Below, piece after piece: positions 30,456-43,400 of a DNA stretch of 64,000 nucleotides. A program made the translations under genes and the position numbers. The notes beneath the pieces were generated by a model that did no database searches, was not told the origin of the DNA, and saw nothing but the letters and a program-made list of their open reading frames with translations. Positions within the stretch are counted from its first letter, which is position 1, and each line of letters opens with the position of its first letter. Where the stretch lies: positions 886,001 to 950,000 of the forward strand of contig JAFBJZ010000354.1 in assembly GCA_016785225.1 (NCBI GenBank). The letters run 5' to 3'. This stretch comes from Psettodes erumei (taxonomy: Eukaryota > Chordata > Actinopteri > Pleuronectiformes > Psettodidae).

Positions 30456-31958
30456 TCACACCGGCTCCATCAAGAGCTCTTCCATGTCAGATGCCTCCAG
30501 CTCGCGGAACGCAGCATGAGAGCCAATCACAAACAGCGTCGCTCCTGACAGGAGACGTGACAAATGGAAAAAGGGAATGTGAAGTGAAAGAACAATGAGG
30601 GGGAAGGTTTTTTCTTAGACAGAGAGCGTCCATACATGACTGCATCTATACAATTACATGAATATCATATGCATTTCATTCTTGCATGTCTAGAATGAAT
30701 AAATAGATGGCAAATAAGGTTGTTTGAGTTACCCAGAACCCAGAAGACTGCAGCGCCAGCGCCAGCCAACCAGAACACAGGTAGAGAGATGGCTCCAGCC
30801 AGGCTCATCTGGTGAGGGACAGTCAGCTCCTTGCCTGTTTTCAGATGAGTTGACTGGTAATACATGCATTCGCTCTATACCTGAAGAATTTAACTGTTTT
30901 TCTCTTAGCAGGTACACACTAACACCAAGACTGATAATTAGAACGCGGTTCAAATGTTCACTGTGATTTTAGGAAATCACTTCAGTTGGGGTCCGAGAGG
31001 CATGTGTGACCACTTAACTCACCAAGGACAACCAGTTTGGACTCCAGGGATTTAAGGTGGATTATGTAGAAGGCACCAGCAAACACAGCCAAGGCAATCA
31101 GTAGCATGGGAGAGCTGATACTGAGGAGAGGAAATCAACAGTCATTTGTAGATTTTGCTTAGTCTTCAATTGTATCTTAAAGTATTGGATATCATATTTG
31201 TAATTGTATTATGCATTATTTTTTCTGAGGCCAAAATAGACCCGTGAAAACTGTCACAATAGTTTCTAGAACATTCCCATGTTTAGGGATCACAGGTTGT
31301 GTGAGCACTGGGCAGAAGCTGGTGAAAATATTCCAACTGATCAAAAATACACAAGCCAAACTGACTTTTGGCCTTACATGCAGTAGAGGATGAGACCCAA
31401 GAAGATGAAGGTATAGTTGCTGTTGTATGTCTCCACATTTTTCACCACCCTCTGACACAACTCTCCAAAGTTCCGGGGTTTTGAAAACTTGCGTTGGTCC
31501 ACGAAGCTGGCCCATGGCCGAATGGACACGCGACGCCTGTCGATCCACTCTTTAGCCGTACTGACTGAGAAGCCTTTAGGGAGCCAGAGCCTGTGAAATA
31601 AGACACTAAGAAGTGAATATATATGGAAATATTAAGAATTTAATTAATCAACATTGCAAACAGACCTACAGAGGCTAGTAACTCTGTTATTGTATATGCT
31701 GAAGAACAGAAGTATCTGTAAGGGCCCTCATTTTTCTGCTGGGAAAGAATCACAACCCTCTTGGTAACAGCATTATGACTACTGCTTTGTGATGAATTTA
31801 CATTTCAAGTTACATTTAAATAATATGAACCCTTACTTTGCCAAGACCCCAGTTCCACCTGTGCCAGTTGGATGAGCATCCTCAGCACTGAACAGATCTC
31901 CAGCCTTGCTGTCCATGTCGACAAGACAGTTTTCCCCCTTCGGAGCTCCAGATGGCAT
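30456..31958 (-). CDS. rabac1: PRA1-family prenylated Rab acceptor protein 1 (5 coding exons)
   Basis: Rabac1/PRA1 is a small Golgi/endosomal membrane protein that binds prenylated Rab GTPases and affects their membrane delivery. The minus-strand exons are 31958-31837, 31590-31378, 31120-31023, 30834-30733 and 30544-30456 (stop at 30458-30456); 624 nt, 207 residues. Seen: a soluble N-terminus with TAKEWIDRRRVSIRPWASF (residues 52-70) and QRKFSKPRNFGELCQRVVKN (73-92), which are PRA1 hallmarks; a first hydrophobic block at about 101-131; a second at about 155-188 containing PVFWLAGAGAAVFWVLGAT; and an acidic tail ending DMEELLMEPV. Human RABAC1 is about 185 residues, so the fish N-terminus is somewhat longer. 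A second in-frame ATG at 31916-31914 (MDSKAGDLF) has a better Kozak context (GACATGG) than the first and may be the true start, giving 193 residues. The gene is convergent with atp1a3 and head-to-head with dedd2. Confidence 0.93.
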
Positions 31959-32208
31959 CTACAGACTGCCTGCTGCAAGGCAGTAGTAGGTGGTAGTAGT
32001 AGTGGATAAACATAACACTGAGTGCACCATTAGTCATTCATTTTTCTCTCTACAAGGTCATCTATAGGATCAGTTTGGCAGGATGGAGCAGATGCTTTAT
32101 CTAAGTAAAGTTGGTAAAGTATCAACAAAAGTTTTTTTTACAGAAATGTCTATACTAAGCAAAGTAAAATATCATAAAGCATAACTCTGTTACCCTGTGC
32201 AATAACAA

Positions 32209-32228
32209 TATATATATATATATATATA
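32209..32228. repeat. (TA)10 tract
   Basis: Alternating TA upstream of the rabac1 coding start, in its probable first intron. A 24-T run follows near 32309. Confidence 0.9.
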
Positions 32229-32810
32229 AAAGGCATCATACTGACACTTGCTCTGTCAACAAAAATGATCATCAAAGCCAAAGCATTTCAAATAGATTAA
32301 TCAATTAACAATTTTTTTTTTTTTTTTTTTTAAAGGTTAGCTAAATCAGTAAGCAGCTGCCCACACACTTGTCATTCGTTTTATTCACACAACACCAAAG
32401 AGACGTAGTTAGCCTCGCTGCAGTGCAGTTTGTGAGTAATGGAAACATTCAGTCAACAAAGCACAGGGCTTGGTCTCTGCCACATCACTGAACAAGCAGG
32501 ATATTTCTTGATGACACTGTTACTAACACACGACCGCATACTATTCCTTTATAAACTAACTTGAATAACGGTTTTTATATAATTATCTTACACATATGTT
32601 GATATATATGTAAACAAAGTAATGAAGTTTGCTGATTTCTTAAACGATTGTAATAGCTAGCTCGAGCGCTAACGTTAACGTCCACTACAGGTCCAGATCA
32701 TTTTTCATCAGAAATTCGGGAACAACGCGACGGATGATTCAAGGGAACAGAAAAAAGACAAGTCCTGTCTGAAGCGCCAAGTCGATAGTTATTTAAGCAA
32801 ACACACTCAC

Positions 32811-32910
32811 AGCAGAAGTTTAACGGGACTGCCTCTGATCTTCTGTTGCTGTTCGGGCTCACGGATGTGATGTGGATGTTACTTAACTTCCTGATGTCGA
32901 GACGATAAAC
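32811..32910 (-). other. rabac1: Probable non-coding first exon of rabac1
   Basis: On the minus strand a good donor (GCT|GTGAGTG) ends at 32811. A pyrimidine-plus-AG acceptor lies just before the coding exon at about 31970-31974. This fits a 5' UTR exon about 0.85 kb upstream of the ATG. The 5' limit is a guess. No TATA box is visible, as expected for a housekeeping gene. Confidence 0.4.
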
Positions 32911-33490
32911 ACCGCCACCTACTGCCCACACAGAGAACGCCTCTCCCGACCATCCTTGGTTAGTAACACATTGCTTGATCTCTGTTGACTCCGTCACATT
33001 GATAGTCATGTTGGACTGTAACAGCACATTTTCTCGAGTAAGTAAGTACCAATATGATGCACTTTACTTGAACATTTCCACGTAATACCACTTCAATCAG
33101 CGACGAGATCCAATATTGCACTTTTTGATGCTATACGCTAATTTGACTGTTTTGATATTTTATGTCTGTTTCTGTTAATTAAATGTTGCATGTTTGAATT
33201 TTAATTACCATCAAACCTTGAAAAGCTGCATCTTATATTGAAGCGATACAGCTGAGGAAAGAGTTTAAACAGCCGACTTGGGATCAGTTGTCATTTTGCA
33301 GTTGCTACTTGTTAATCGGGAGCTCGTAGAAAAACTCTGACTCTGGATCCGTGAATTCGGAACGTGACCGGATGTCGTCATAGTTCGGAGGGATTCGATT
33401 GGTCCGTTCTCCTGATTTATTGGGCTGGTATTAATGTTGTACAGTGCTGTAGGGGAGTCTCCAGATCACCAAACAGCGATAACAAGGAAG
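32900..33490. promoter_or_regulatory. Shared head-to-head promoter of rabac1 and dedd2
   Basis: About 0.5 kb separates the leader exons of rabac1 (minus) and dedd2 (plus). An inverted CCAAT box (GATTGGTCC near 33398), CpG-containing sequence around 33340-33400 and no TATA box are typical of bidirectional housekeeping promoters. The probable dedd2 leader exon ends AAG|GTGAGT at 33490. Shared regulation is inferred from the spacing. Confidence 0.45.
33430..33490 (+). other. dedd2: Probable non-coding first exon of dedd2
   Basis: A strong donor, AAG|GTGAGT, lies at 33490/33491, and the next exon begins at 34428 after a TCTTGAACAG acceptor, 19 nt before the start ATG. The 5' end is not determined. 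Intron 1 would be 0.94 kb. Confidence 0.45.
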
Positions 33491-34446
33491 GTGAGTTGGC
33501 GGTTGCTTTGCATTTTTAAACATCGCTTTCCAAAATGCATTGAAGGCTTTCGTACGCTTCTCTTTTTTTCATTAACATCTCAATAGCCAAACTAAGTGAG
33601 CCGAGCTAACTTAAGCCAACGTTATTAGCTGGCAATTATTTCCCCGTAAATAAAAGCTCCGGTTAATTTCTGTCCAATTTGAAAGGTATATCTGTTACAT
33701 ATTTCAAGTGCACCTAGCGTTGCATTCGCCGTTATTTTGATCTTGTTGTTGTTGTTGTTGTTTTGGCTAAATAGCTGTTTTGAAGTGCATTTTTTTTCTG
33801 ATGCTTGTGTTTTGCTTTCCTCAGGGAAGCGTGACTGGTTACGTAACGTGTCAAGGGGTAGGCTGCTGCACCGGTTGCTGTTGGGCGACAAGTCTCCTTT
33901 GGCTTCCAGTCGCTTCAGCAGGTATTCTCTGAAAACCGGGGACAACATAGCACACATATAGCTGACGCTTATCGTCGGATGTTTCAAGACAGCGTCGAGC
34001 TGACGACAACAGGCACCAATGCTGGGCTTGCTAAAGCAGGCCTTGGAACATTGTAGACGAGAAACACGCACGTTACTATTCATATCCACGATAACATAAA
34101 CGTTAGCTTTGTGCTAAAGCACAGACGCCCCTCTGCTGGTGTCGGATACCCTGTTTGCAAAGAATGCAATTTACATTGGTTTTGTCGATACATCTACTTC
34201 TGAGTCTTTTCGATGAAAATTACCACATAGAAATCACTTAATATTTTCACTGTAGTTGAGTACAGCATTGCATTTACAGTGGTGGGTACAAGCCTGATAG
34301 GGACAAGCTAATGAACACCAGAACCAAATGCTGTCATTTCCAAACTTCACAGTTAAGAGTTAGAGCTCTACATGTCTGTTACTTAAATATTTGTGAATTT
34401 TGTATTTTTTTTTTAAATCTTGAACAGACTTGACAGAGGTGGGGAG

Positions 34447-37400
34447 ATGGAGAGAGGCCAGAGGCAGACCCTGATAATGGCTGCCGTCCATCACCAAGGG
34501 TCCCCTCTCAGGGACTCGCTGTACTGGGATGAAACGGCGTGTCTGCACCACCACGGGATGCTGTCTCTCCATGAGGTCTTTGAAGTCGTCGGGTCTCAGC
34601 TGACAGAGACTGACGTTGAGGTGCTCACATTCCTTCTGTATGAAACCTGTTCTGCGCCACACCCTCTCGATCCAGCAGGCTGGACAGTTGAGTCACATGA
34701 CGGTGATCCAGATGATTATGAGGTGTCCCCGAGTCCTCAGTTGTTAAGGGCCTGGAGACGTTTACAGCCGCAGGCCTCCCAGCTTCCCTTATTGGCCTCA
34801 CATAAGCCGAAGAGCGGCCTGGAGCTGTTCCTAGAGCTAGAGCGGCAAGGATATCTCAGTGATGGAAACCTGGAGCCACTGCTGCAACTACTAAGAGTCC
34901 TCACCCGTCATGATCTGTTGCATTTAGTGTCGCACAAGAAAAGGAGGACAGGTGAGGGTGAATCACATGGATGCCTATTATCAGACCATGTTGACTGCTG
35001 TGGCTGCTATCTCTCTGTATAATAGCCTGCTAGAATGAGTCTGTCATAACTGCATTCCTGGTCTAATAGTCCTAGCCTGATGATTACTAATCTGTTTTTA
35101 TGCTTTTCAGTATCTCCGGAGAGAACTGCACAAAGATATGGGACAGAGAACAGAGAGATGGTGTGTGACTCTGGAACGCGACCCAGCTGTCGACAGATAG
35201 AAATACCTCTTCCATCTTTCACACAGCAATTGAGAGCCGGTATGTGTACTACGTTACTAAATTTAGCTGAGTGGATGTACAGGCTGCAATGCTGTCCAAA
35301 CACACTGTTGATCATTCCTTTTCAATTTAACCTTTTTCCACTGTACTTAATGCCAGTGTTTATTTTTTGGTGAAGAGGCACTGTCTTCCTCTGTTCTTCT
35401 GTGTTACTAGGAATGTGCATGTGTGTTTCATTTAAAGTGAAGTGGTTTTCCCAGGTCAAAATTTTTTTGTATAAAGATAGATTGAGACGGAGTCGTTAGC
35501 AGAAATGGGGTGAGAGGGGACAACGGCAATCCCACAGAAAGTTAAACTGTCCATTCAATATTGTATCCTAATTCCATGCCCGCTCTGTCAGGTATACAAA
35601 CACCTATGCCTGAGCCACCTGTGAGGAGGAGGAGGAAGAAGAGGGGACATGGCTGGAGCCGTAGGCTCAAGAAAACGGGCAGACCGAGAGAGACACTGCC
35701 ACTACCGCCACCATCCTGTGGTAAGTACCATTCCTGCATCCTTAACCTGTCCCTATTTTAGCCTTTTCTTCTGTTGCCTTCACCCCTCCAATCATGGATA
35801 ACATCCCCTTTTTTAAATTAACCATATAAGTTTCAGTATCATATTTAATCTATTAACATCTCCTGCAGCATCAGCACATTTCCTGTTTTTCTGTGTCATT
35901 AATTCCGATGTTGTCTGCACTGAACCTCGGTTTGAGTCAAAGAGTTGGCATGCCAAGTCAGAGTTGTTTTTGTTTTTGTTTTTTTTTAATTTCATTTTCA
36001 CACCCAACCCAGGAAATCTTAAGGCTCGGCAACCTTGCCCACGCCCAAAACTTTTTGTTGCTAAGCAAAAATTAATTTGTGTTAATGTACCCTCTCTTGT
36101 GGGAAAAAGAAACATGTGAAGCTGGGAGGAACCATGACACATTACTAACACACCATACCAGTTATTATAATACAGCAGCTGGCAGTACATCAAAGACACT
36201 GTTTTTACTTGACAAACATACAATAGAGGGTGTTTGCCTTGTTCCAGGTGTACCAGTGTTACAGGTTTGTTTTTTTTTCGCTTGCTAACAATGACAACAT
36301 AACTATGAATTTGGTGATATCACTTGGGTGTGAAATCTCTCTCTGCTCCGTAAACCATGACTATCATCCTACAATATAAATGTTTCGTGCGAGCACTGTA
36401 CCAAAAATTCGCTAGCTGTGCCAGAGCTTTGTTTTTTTCTGACTAATCGGTTTAGTGTCTCATGGCACCAGAATGTCACCACCTTATTAACTGTCCAGCT
36501 GATGCTGATTTATAGTTCAAGGGCTTCGTCAGCAAAAGAAACAATTCGCAACCATTGATTCAACATGGATGGACACACACCTGACTCATGAAATATATAA
36601 TTGCTTGCATGCCTCTTTCAGTTGACTGAAATCTTCTTTTCCATGCTCACGCTCTGACTGTTTAGATTTTCAGTGTCTCCTCCAACATCCGTGAAATGTG
36701 GTCGTTTCTCCACCTGACCCCTCTTTACGTTCGTTTCCCCCTCATTTCACCTTTTCGCTAACCCATTGGACTGTTCAGCTGCTGCTGTTGATAAGAACAC
36801 AGACTGTTGTCTCCTGTCCTTTTTTTTGCCTGCCTACCTCACTCTAAAAAGTTGATCAGTCACCACAAAGATGCTTTATTGTCAAACGTGATGCTAAGTT
36901 GTCATGAGGGTCAGCTATGTCAGACCACACATATCTTCCCATTAAAAAAAAATAATTTCAGGCAGTTCTTCATAATGACCCAACTCCTGTAGAACACTAA
37001 TCTGTTATCAGTTTCATTTACTGCCTGACATTTAATGAGCCAACGTTAATCTCTCCCAGCTCAAGAAGATTCAGTTGCCATTTTCCACCAGTTCTGCTTT
37101 GCCAAGTTATTCATGTAGACCTTCCAAAACATTTCTTTTGATCATTCCTACAACAGAGGCCTAATGATTCTGAATCAATTTATTTAAAAAAAAAAAAAAG
37201 AGAGAGACAGCCCCTGTTATCTATTCAGGATGAGTGATGTGCCTGTGCCTATAAACATGTTGCTGTCTTGACTCCACATTTGATTCCACCAGGTTGACTC
37301 AGGATTGTGACTCAGATCAAGTAACCTAAGACACAGTGGATCATGGAAACAGAGGGGGAGACTGAGGAGCAAAACAAAAAGTCTGTCACTCCACTCTGTC

Positions 37401-40400
37401 CGTACGTACGGCAGCGTGTGTGATCACCTCAGTCGTGAGCGCCCTGACAAGTCTGGGCCGATGCCTAAGGTAAAAGAGGCTCTCCCCCTTGTTTGAGCAG
37501 GGGTTGGTGATGCCGCTTTGCTCTGTATTTGATGCTTGTGTGTCCTAACGTAGCTGCTCCCCACCCTGTCCCCCTCCAGAAAAACGTTCATGTGCTCTAC
37601 AAAAAAAGTCTTGTGATGTTATTTAGTGTTGTGCTCTGTGGATGAGAAAATGCTCTGTTTGAGATTCCTTTTTTTTTTTTTTTTTCAAAAATCTATTTCT
37701 GACAAGGGTTATTGGTGTCAGTGTTCCAAAGAACTGACAAGTCCTCAGCAGCAAGCCTCAAATATTTCCAAGAAGGCTTCAGCTGATGCCAAACTACAAA
37801 AAATGTATGGCAAACTCAAATTTGATCTCATTAAAACCATATCCATGGGGCTGTATGTAGTTAAAGTCTTGTTTTGAATTCCTTCTTATATTCTCTGGGG
37901 GTGAGACCCATGGTGAACTTCACACATTTTCACAAATATGGCCAACGTATGTGTTTATTTGGTCGTTATGGGGATGCGAAAGATAGCGCCATCATCTGTA
38001 TTGTTTTGTATGCTCTACTTAAACCTTATCTCAAATGTGTCCGTTGCGTGACCTGAGGTCTGCAAAACTGCAAATAAGGCAACAAGCTTCGGCTGTGCCC
38101 ACATTCACAGTAGTAATGTGAGAGTTGGAGCATTACTTGGTCCATTTACAAACAGAAAGACTAAAATTTGATTGCAGTTGAATGATTTTTATTTTGAGTC
38201 CATCTGTGGTTAATGGGTTGAATTAGCTTCGTGGTCAGGTTTTTGGTGAACGATGCAGACGGGTTCAACTCGGAACAGCGAAGCCCAGAAAACAGAAACC
38301 TGTTGGACATGTTTGTGAAAATGCCAGTTCTCACCACACGTGGGAAACATTCTGAGAACGTTCCTTCCTCTTACAGCCTCCTCATGAAGTTCATTGGAAA
38401 AAAAAAAATCCGCCTTAAGCTTCAATGGACCCAAATCATTGCTGGCTCATTAAAGCCACACATAAGCCATCTCTGGAGTCTCAAAGTATAAAGATAATTT
38501 GACACAGATACTCAAGCTTTTCAGGACTGGCCACATGTGCCATCTCAGAATTTAAAATGGCTGCCAACAGACAGCTTTTTTTTTCAGGCCTGTGTAACCT
38601 TTAGTCAAGCAGCTCTGAGGAAAATAACCCAACAGTGCTCTGCTGAAGGAAGCCCCTGCTGTATCTTATCTCTGTGCCCCGTGTGAGCCCTCGGTGTGCG
38701 TTTGTCAAGAGGGAGCAGAGATAGATAGGGCGGTTCAGTCCAATGCTGGCCCCTAGCATTTAAACAGACTTCAAATACTCCTCCTTGTCGTGATTCATCT
38801 CTCAGATCATTTTCGGCGAAGTATCTCAATTGCATTCTGACAATGACGACTGCTGTTACAAATGCCCGAGAGGTGTTTGTGCCTTCAGCTGCAGTTTTCT
38901 GCTATCTAAATGGGGTGCTTGTGAAGGCACTTACTTGGTTTAATGCACATCTGTGATTAATGTTTGCGTCGCAGCTTAAATAATGGATTGGCGAGGGTAA
39001 GGGAATTGGTCAAGGTAAGAGTAGTCCCAAGCATCCCACTTAGACGCTACCATGTCATGTTGAAGAGCTACAGTAAATGCGTTTCTGAGCTGAATAACTT
39101 GTCAGTATCAACTATTGCCCTGACTCCAACCTCATTATAACTAAGAGAAGTGAGTGCTGTGCCGTGCCTGCTTGATGTTGGAAAAAAAGAAAAAGAACCA
39201 ACAACCCAGTCTACAGATATCCAACCCACTTGTGTTTTGTCTCTTTCTCTCTTTCTCTGTGTTCGCAGTTCTAAACAGACCAACGTGTGTGTGTCAGGAA
39301 AACAGTATCCTCACACACAATGAGAGGGAGGGAACGAACGCTAAATACTCAAACTGCGCAAAATGGTACAGAGGGTGATTTTTGTCTAAGTGGGAAAGAG
39401 AGCGCTCTGTCCGCCTGTCTCTCAATACTCGCCTAACCCTCCACTCTCTTGGTCAGTCGTTCAGCAGAAAAACGGATCGATAAAGAGTTGAAGCTCTCCG
39501 TGCCAAGTGACTCCTCGTAAATGGGTACTTAAACTTTTTTTTTTTTTTTAAGTTGTGCGAGATGGAGGAAGCCAAACGGGCTTGGTGTTTAAAGTGAGAA
39601 AATGAAAGCTGTGCTTCCTAATGTCCTGTCTAAGTGGATGTCTCTGTGCCTGATGAAGCGTGAAGTGCTCTGTAACCCTAACAAAATGACTATCACTGTG
39701 TTCCTGTGGTTTTAAATGGCCTTCCCCTCAGCACCACTATCTCTGCCTCCATCCGGCTCAGTATGAAACGGGGAAGCAGAAATGGAGGCCATCCATAAAT
39801 ACAGTAATTGCATGAAGGGCAGGTGTTTATCACGGCCACAGCCCTCACACAGTGTAATGATTCAAAAGGTCAAAATGTTAACTGCACTCTAACTTCATAT
39901 TTCACTGAGTCCATGCTGAATATTGTAAAGGCTGTAAAAGTGATCTCCAGTATTATGCCCCCTTTTAAAGATAGATGCCCCATTTGACATTCTGCTTAAA
40001 CACATCCAGTATTGGATTTCTCAATATGCTTGCAAGGACCAGATGTGTACAGTGACTAAATATTTTCATTCTCCCCTCCTCAGACATGTTTATGTTTTGT
40101 TCTTTTACAATGTTGAATCACAGTGGACACATTTTTTTTGATGCAGATTTAACAGATAAGGATTTATTCCAAGCCAAATCCACTCCTGTGCAAATTTATA
40201 GGTTACGGTGCAGAAAAAATAAATCTGAGTCGCAATGCTCTCGCAGACTGCGGCAGGCTTTCCACGAGGATTTATCTTTATTTTTTTTGCTGCATTCAAT
40301 TTAGCCTCTACCTTCTCAAGAAATACCGAGCTCGCTGCAGAGATGCATCCCACAGCATGATACTGCCGCCACTGCACTCATGGGATAGTGTATTACTGGG

Positions 40401-43400
40401 GTTGAGCTGCGATTGGCTTATGACAAAGAGTGTCTCCCATCTGAGCCATGGAATCCTGCAGAGCTTCCGTGGTGTCCTTCCTCATGAGGTGACTACCACT
40501 CAGTATTGAAGTAGGGCCTTCTCTAGATGGGTTAACCCCCTTTTTTTTTTTTTTTTTTTTTTTTCTCCGCAACTGTACGCCAAGGGTAATGGAGCTTATC
40601 TGTACACTTCTGCTGACCTGTACTTTTAAATTACTAATCAGCAACAGTAGATGATTTGTTAGCAATGTTCCTTTGTCTACATGATCCAGTTTCACTCTGT
40701 TCGCAGTCCACTATTTATCAATGCTGTACAATGATAAAACATGAAAAAAGGGGGATGGATACATGGTATAAGCATGTTAAGTGAAGGCCAGTCACAATCT
40801 GTGGAAGGGTAAAATTTTCTTGAGCACAGTCTATCAAACTTGATTCTGTATGTATTGTTAATGGACTGACCTTAAGAAATGCCAGACTGATATCAGTTAT
40901 TTAAGCCATTGTAATAGAAACAGGGTTTAATAATTTTGTCAAATCACTCACGTCTTGTAAAATGTCAGTGTTTCATGTTCTTGTATCATAGTACCTTCGT
41001 GAAGATGAGCATGCTTTGATTTTATATATATATATTTTTGTATAAGAAAATTTAAGTTTAAATTGAAGAGTCTCCTTCTGCAAGTTTTTTTTTTTTTTTT
41101 TTAATTGGATCTCATTTTCAACCCTGCATGTTTTTAAACAACCTTATTGATTATGTGTCCCCTTTTGAACCCACTCCTCTGTTTTCCTAGTAATCTAATT
41201 ACATTCTTATGAAGCGTGAATGCAAAAACCTGTGTTTGGTTATCGCTGTCCGACAAATGTTAAGAGATGCAAAATCAATGACTTAATTCAACATTTGCAT
41301 TTCTAATGTTGGCATTTTCCAAACTTTATCCCTCTTGAGTCTTGCGCCATTCCCCATAGCCCTAGACAAAATATGAATGGAGAAAGGGTAGACTCGGCTC
41401 GTGAGTTGAAACATTCACCGTTTATCCATTGGTGCTCTCTTCCAGTTAGTCATAAGTATGAGCCTTACACGCATATCTCTGGGTTCAATTGATGTGAAGT
41501 TATTCTATTATGTGCCAATGTACTCCCCACTCCTCTGTTTTATCATTTTATTTACACATGTAAGGCTTCCCTAGTAAGATTTCCCCTCATCAGTATCTTC
41601 TTAAATGTTTGAAGAGCAAGCAATGAGGTTTTGAGCGGGCTGGGTTCTACATACCGACGGATGCCGTTGTGGCTTTCACTGCTTTTCACTGAGACATTGA
41701 TGAGAATGTTCCTAGAGCCTCTACTAGAGGGGTCTGAGAGGCAGTGATGGATTTTTGTTGCAGCGAAAGTCGTCAACTGCTGGTTTCCACTCGAAGCTCT
41801 GGAATAATGACATGGACGGTCTCAGCGGTGCTCTAGCTCAGCACAGTATGTATCCTCTGATCTTTCTTGCTGTGCTGTTGCATGACCGCCAATCCTGTTA
41901 CTGCGGAACTGCGGGAGCTACCTGTTGTCAGCATTAAACATGTTGATCAGAATGAATCTGGCGTCTTAAAACACCGGGCTGGAACAAAAAGCTGCTCCAA
42001 CTTTTTCTCATCATGATATTTGCTGAAGGTGTCAAGGTAATTTTGAATGGATTCATTACTTGATCTCTGCAGGCATGATTTATGTAGACCATGTCGAGTG
42101 AGTTTCTTCTGATCACTGACAACCATCCAGTTCACTGCTGACACCAATATTTACAATTGTGGAATTGCCTCTGAAGTAAAGGTATTACACTGCTGGCTCA
42201 AATTGAGTGTATCCCTCAGTGCTCCAAAATGTCAAATTTATTTCCATCAAATCTAATTCTGAATGACTTTCTGCAGTATTTAGCACAAAGATGCACGCAG
42301 TTGGCATAGCAGGCTTTGTGTAGCTCCATTGCCGATGTGATTACGTTTGCTCTACCCTTCAACACCAGTGTATTTGCTCTTCTAACAGGCCATCGAAACA
42401 AATATCCTCAAGTATCTCACTGCCCAATTTCCAGCCCAGTCACCTGTCAGCTCATTTGGATACAAGCTCCTTTTGGGAACTTGCCAATTCCTCTTTTAAT
42501 GCAGTGCTCCGATGTGGACAATCTAAATGAGAAGTTGGTTAATGATTTTGTCTTGTTCCTTTTTCTCTACCCTTTTTGACTTCCTGACCCCCTCCCTTTC
42601 TGTTTATGTGGGTCTATCCAATTTGACTTCCAATGTTCACTTTTCATCTTTATCTGCAACCTTTCCTCACCCTTCTCTACTGGACCCCCACCCTTTTCCC
42701 CGCACCTCTTTACTCATGATGGTTGATGGTTTGCCTTGCCCTCATTATTCACTTTTCCCCCTCTACCTACCATTATTTCACCCCCAACCCTCAACCCTTT
42801 TTCCACCACTGCTTCCTCCTCCCCTCTTCCATTATCAGATATCCGCCTGCGTGTCCGGGCTGAATACCTGGAGCACGAGTCGGTACTCCGCAACAACGTG
42901 TCCTCGGACAAGCAGCACCCTTTGGAGAGGCAGTTTGAGTTGTTCAGCCAAGCCACCTCGCTGCTGCGTGCCAGAGACCTGGGTTCCCTTGTGTGCAACA
43001 TCAAGTTCACAGAGTGGGAGAACCTGGAGGCCTTCTGGGGTGACTACCTAAGTGGAGCTCTGCTGGAGGCCCTGAAGGGAGTCTTGATTACGGATTCCCT
43101 GAGGATGGCAGCAGGCCCAGAGGGAGTCCGCCTGCTGATCAGCGTGGACGAGGACGACTACGAGGAGGGCCGAAGGCTACTGAGAGCTGGGAGAGAACTG
43201 TCATCCGGTAATGGTGCGTGCACAGGGACTCACGGGGTTGTGTAAGCTGATGAGACTCTGAGGTGTATTATATTGACTCTCCAGAATGGAATTGTAAAGA
43301 ACGCTTTGGTTACAGGCACACTTTCAAGCCTTGAAGCATTTTCAAGGCCTCCTTTTTTTTGTAGTTGCAATCCATAAATTAACCAGCAGATGGCGGCACT

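Noticed and set aside
42527..42838. Open frame upstream of dedd2 exon 42839-43207
   Set aside because: The real exon begins after the AG at 42838, which joins in phase to give SCDIRLRVRAEY. The upstream reading is the T/C-rich intron end.
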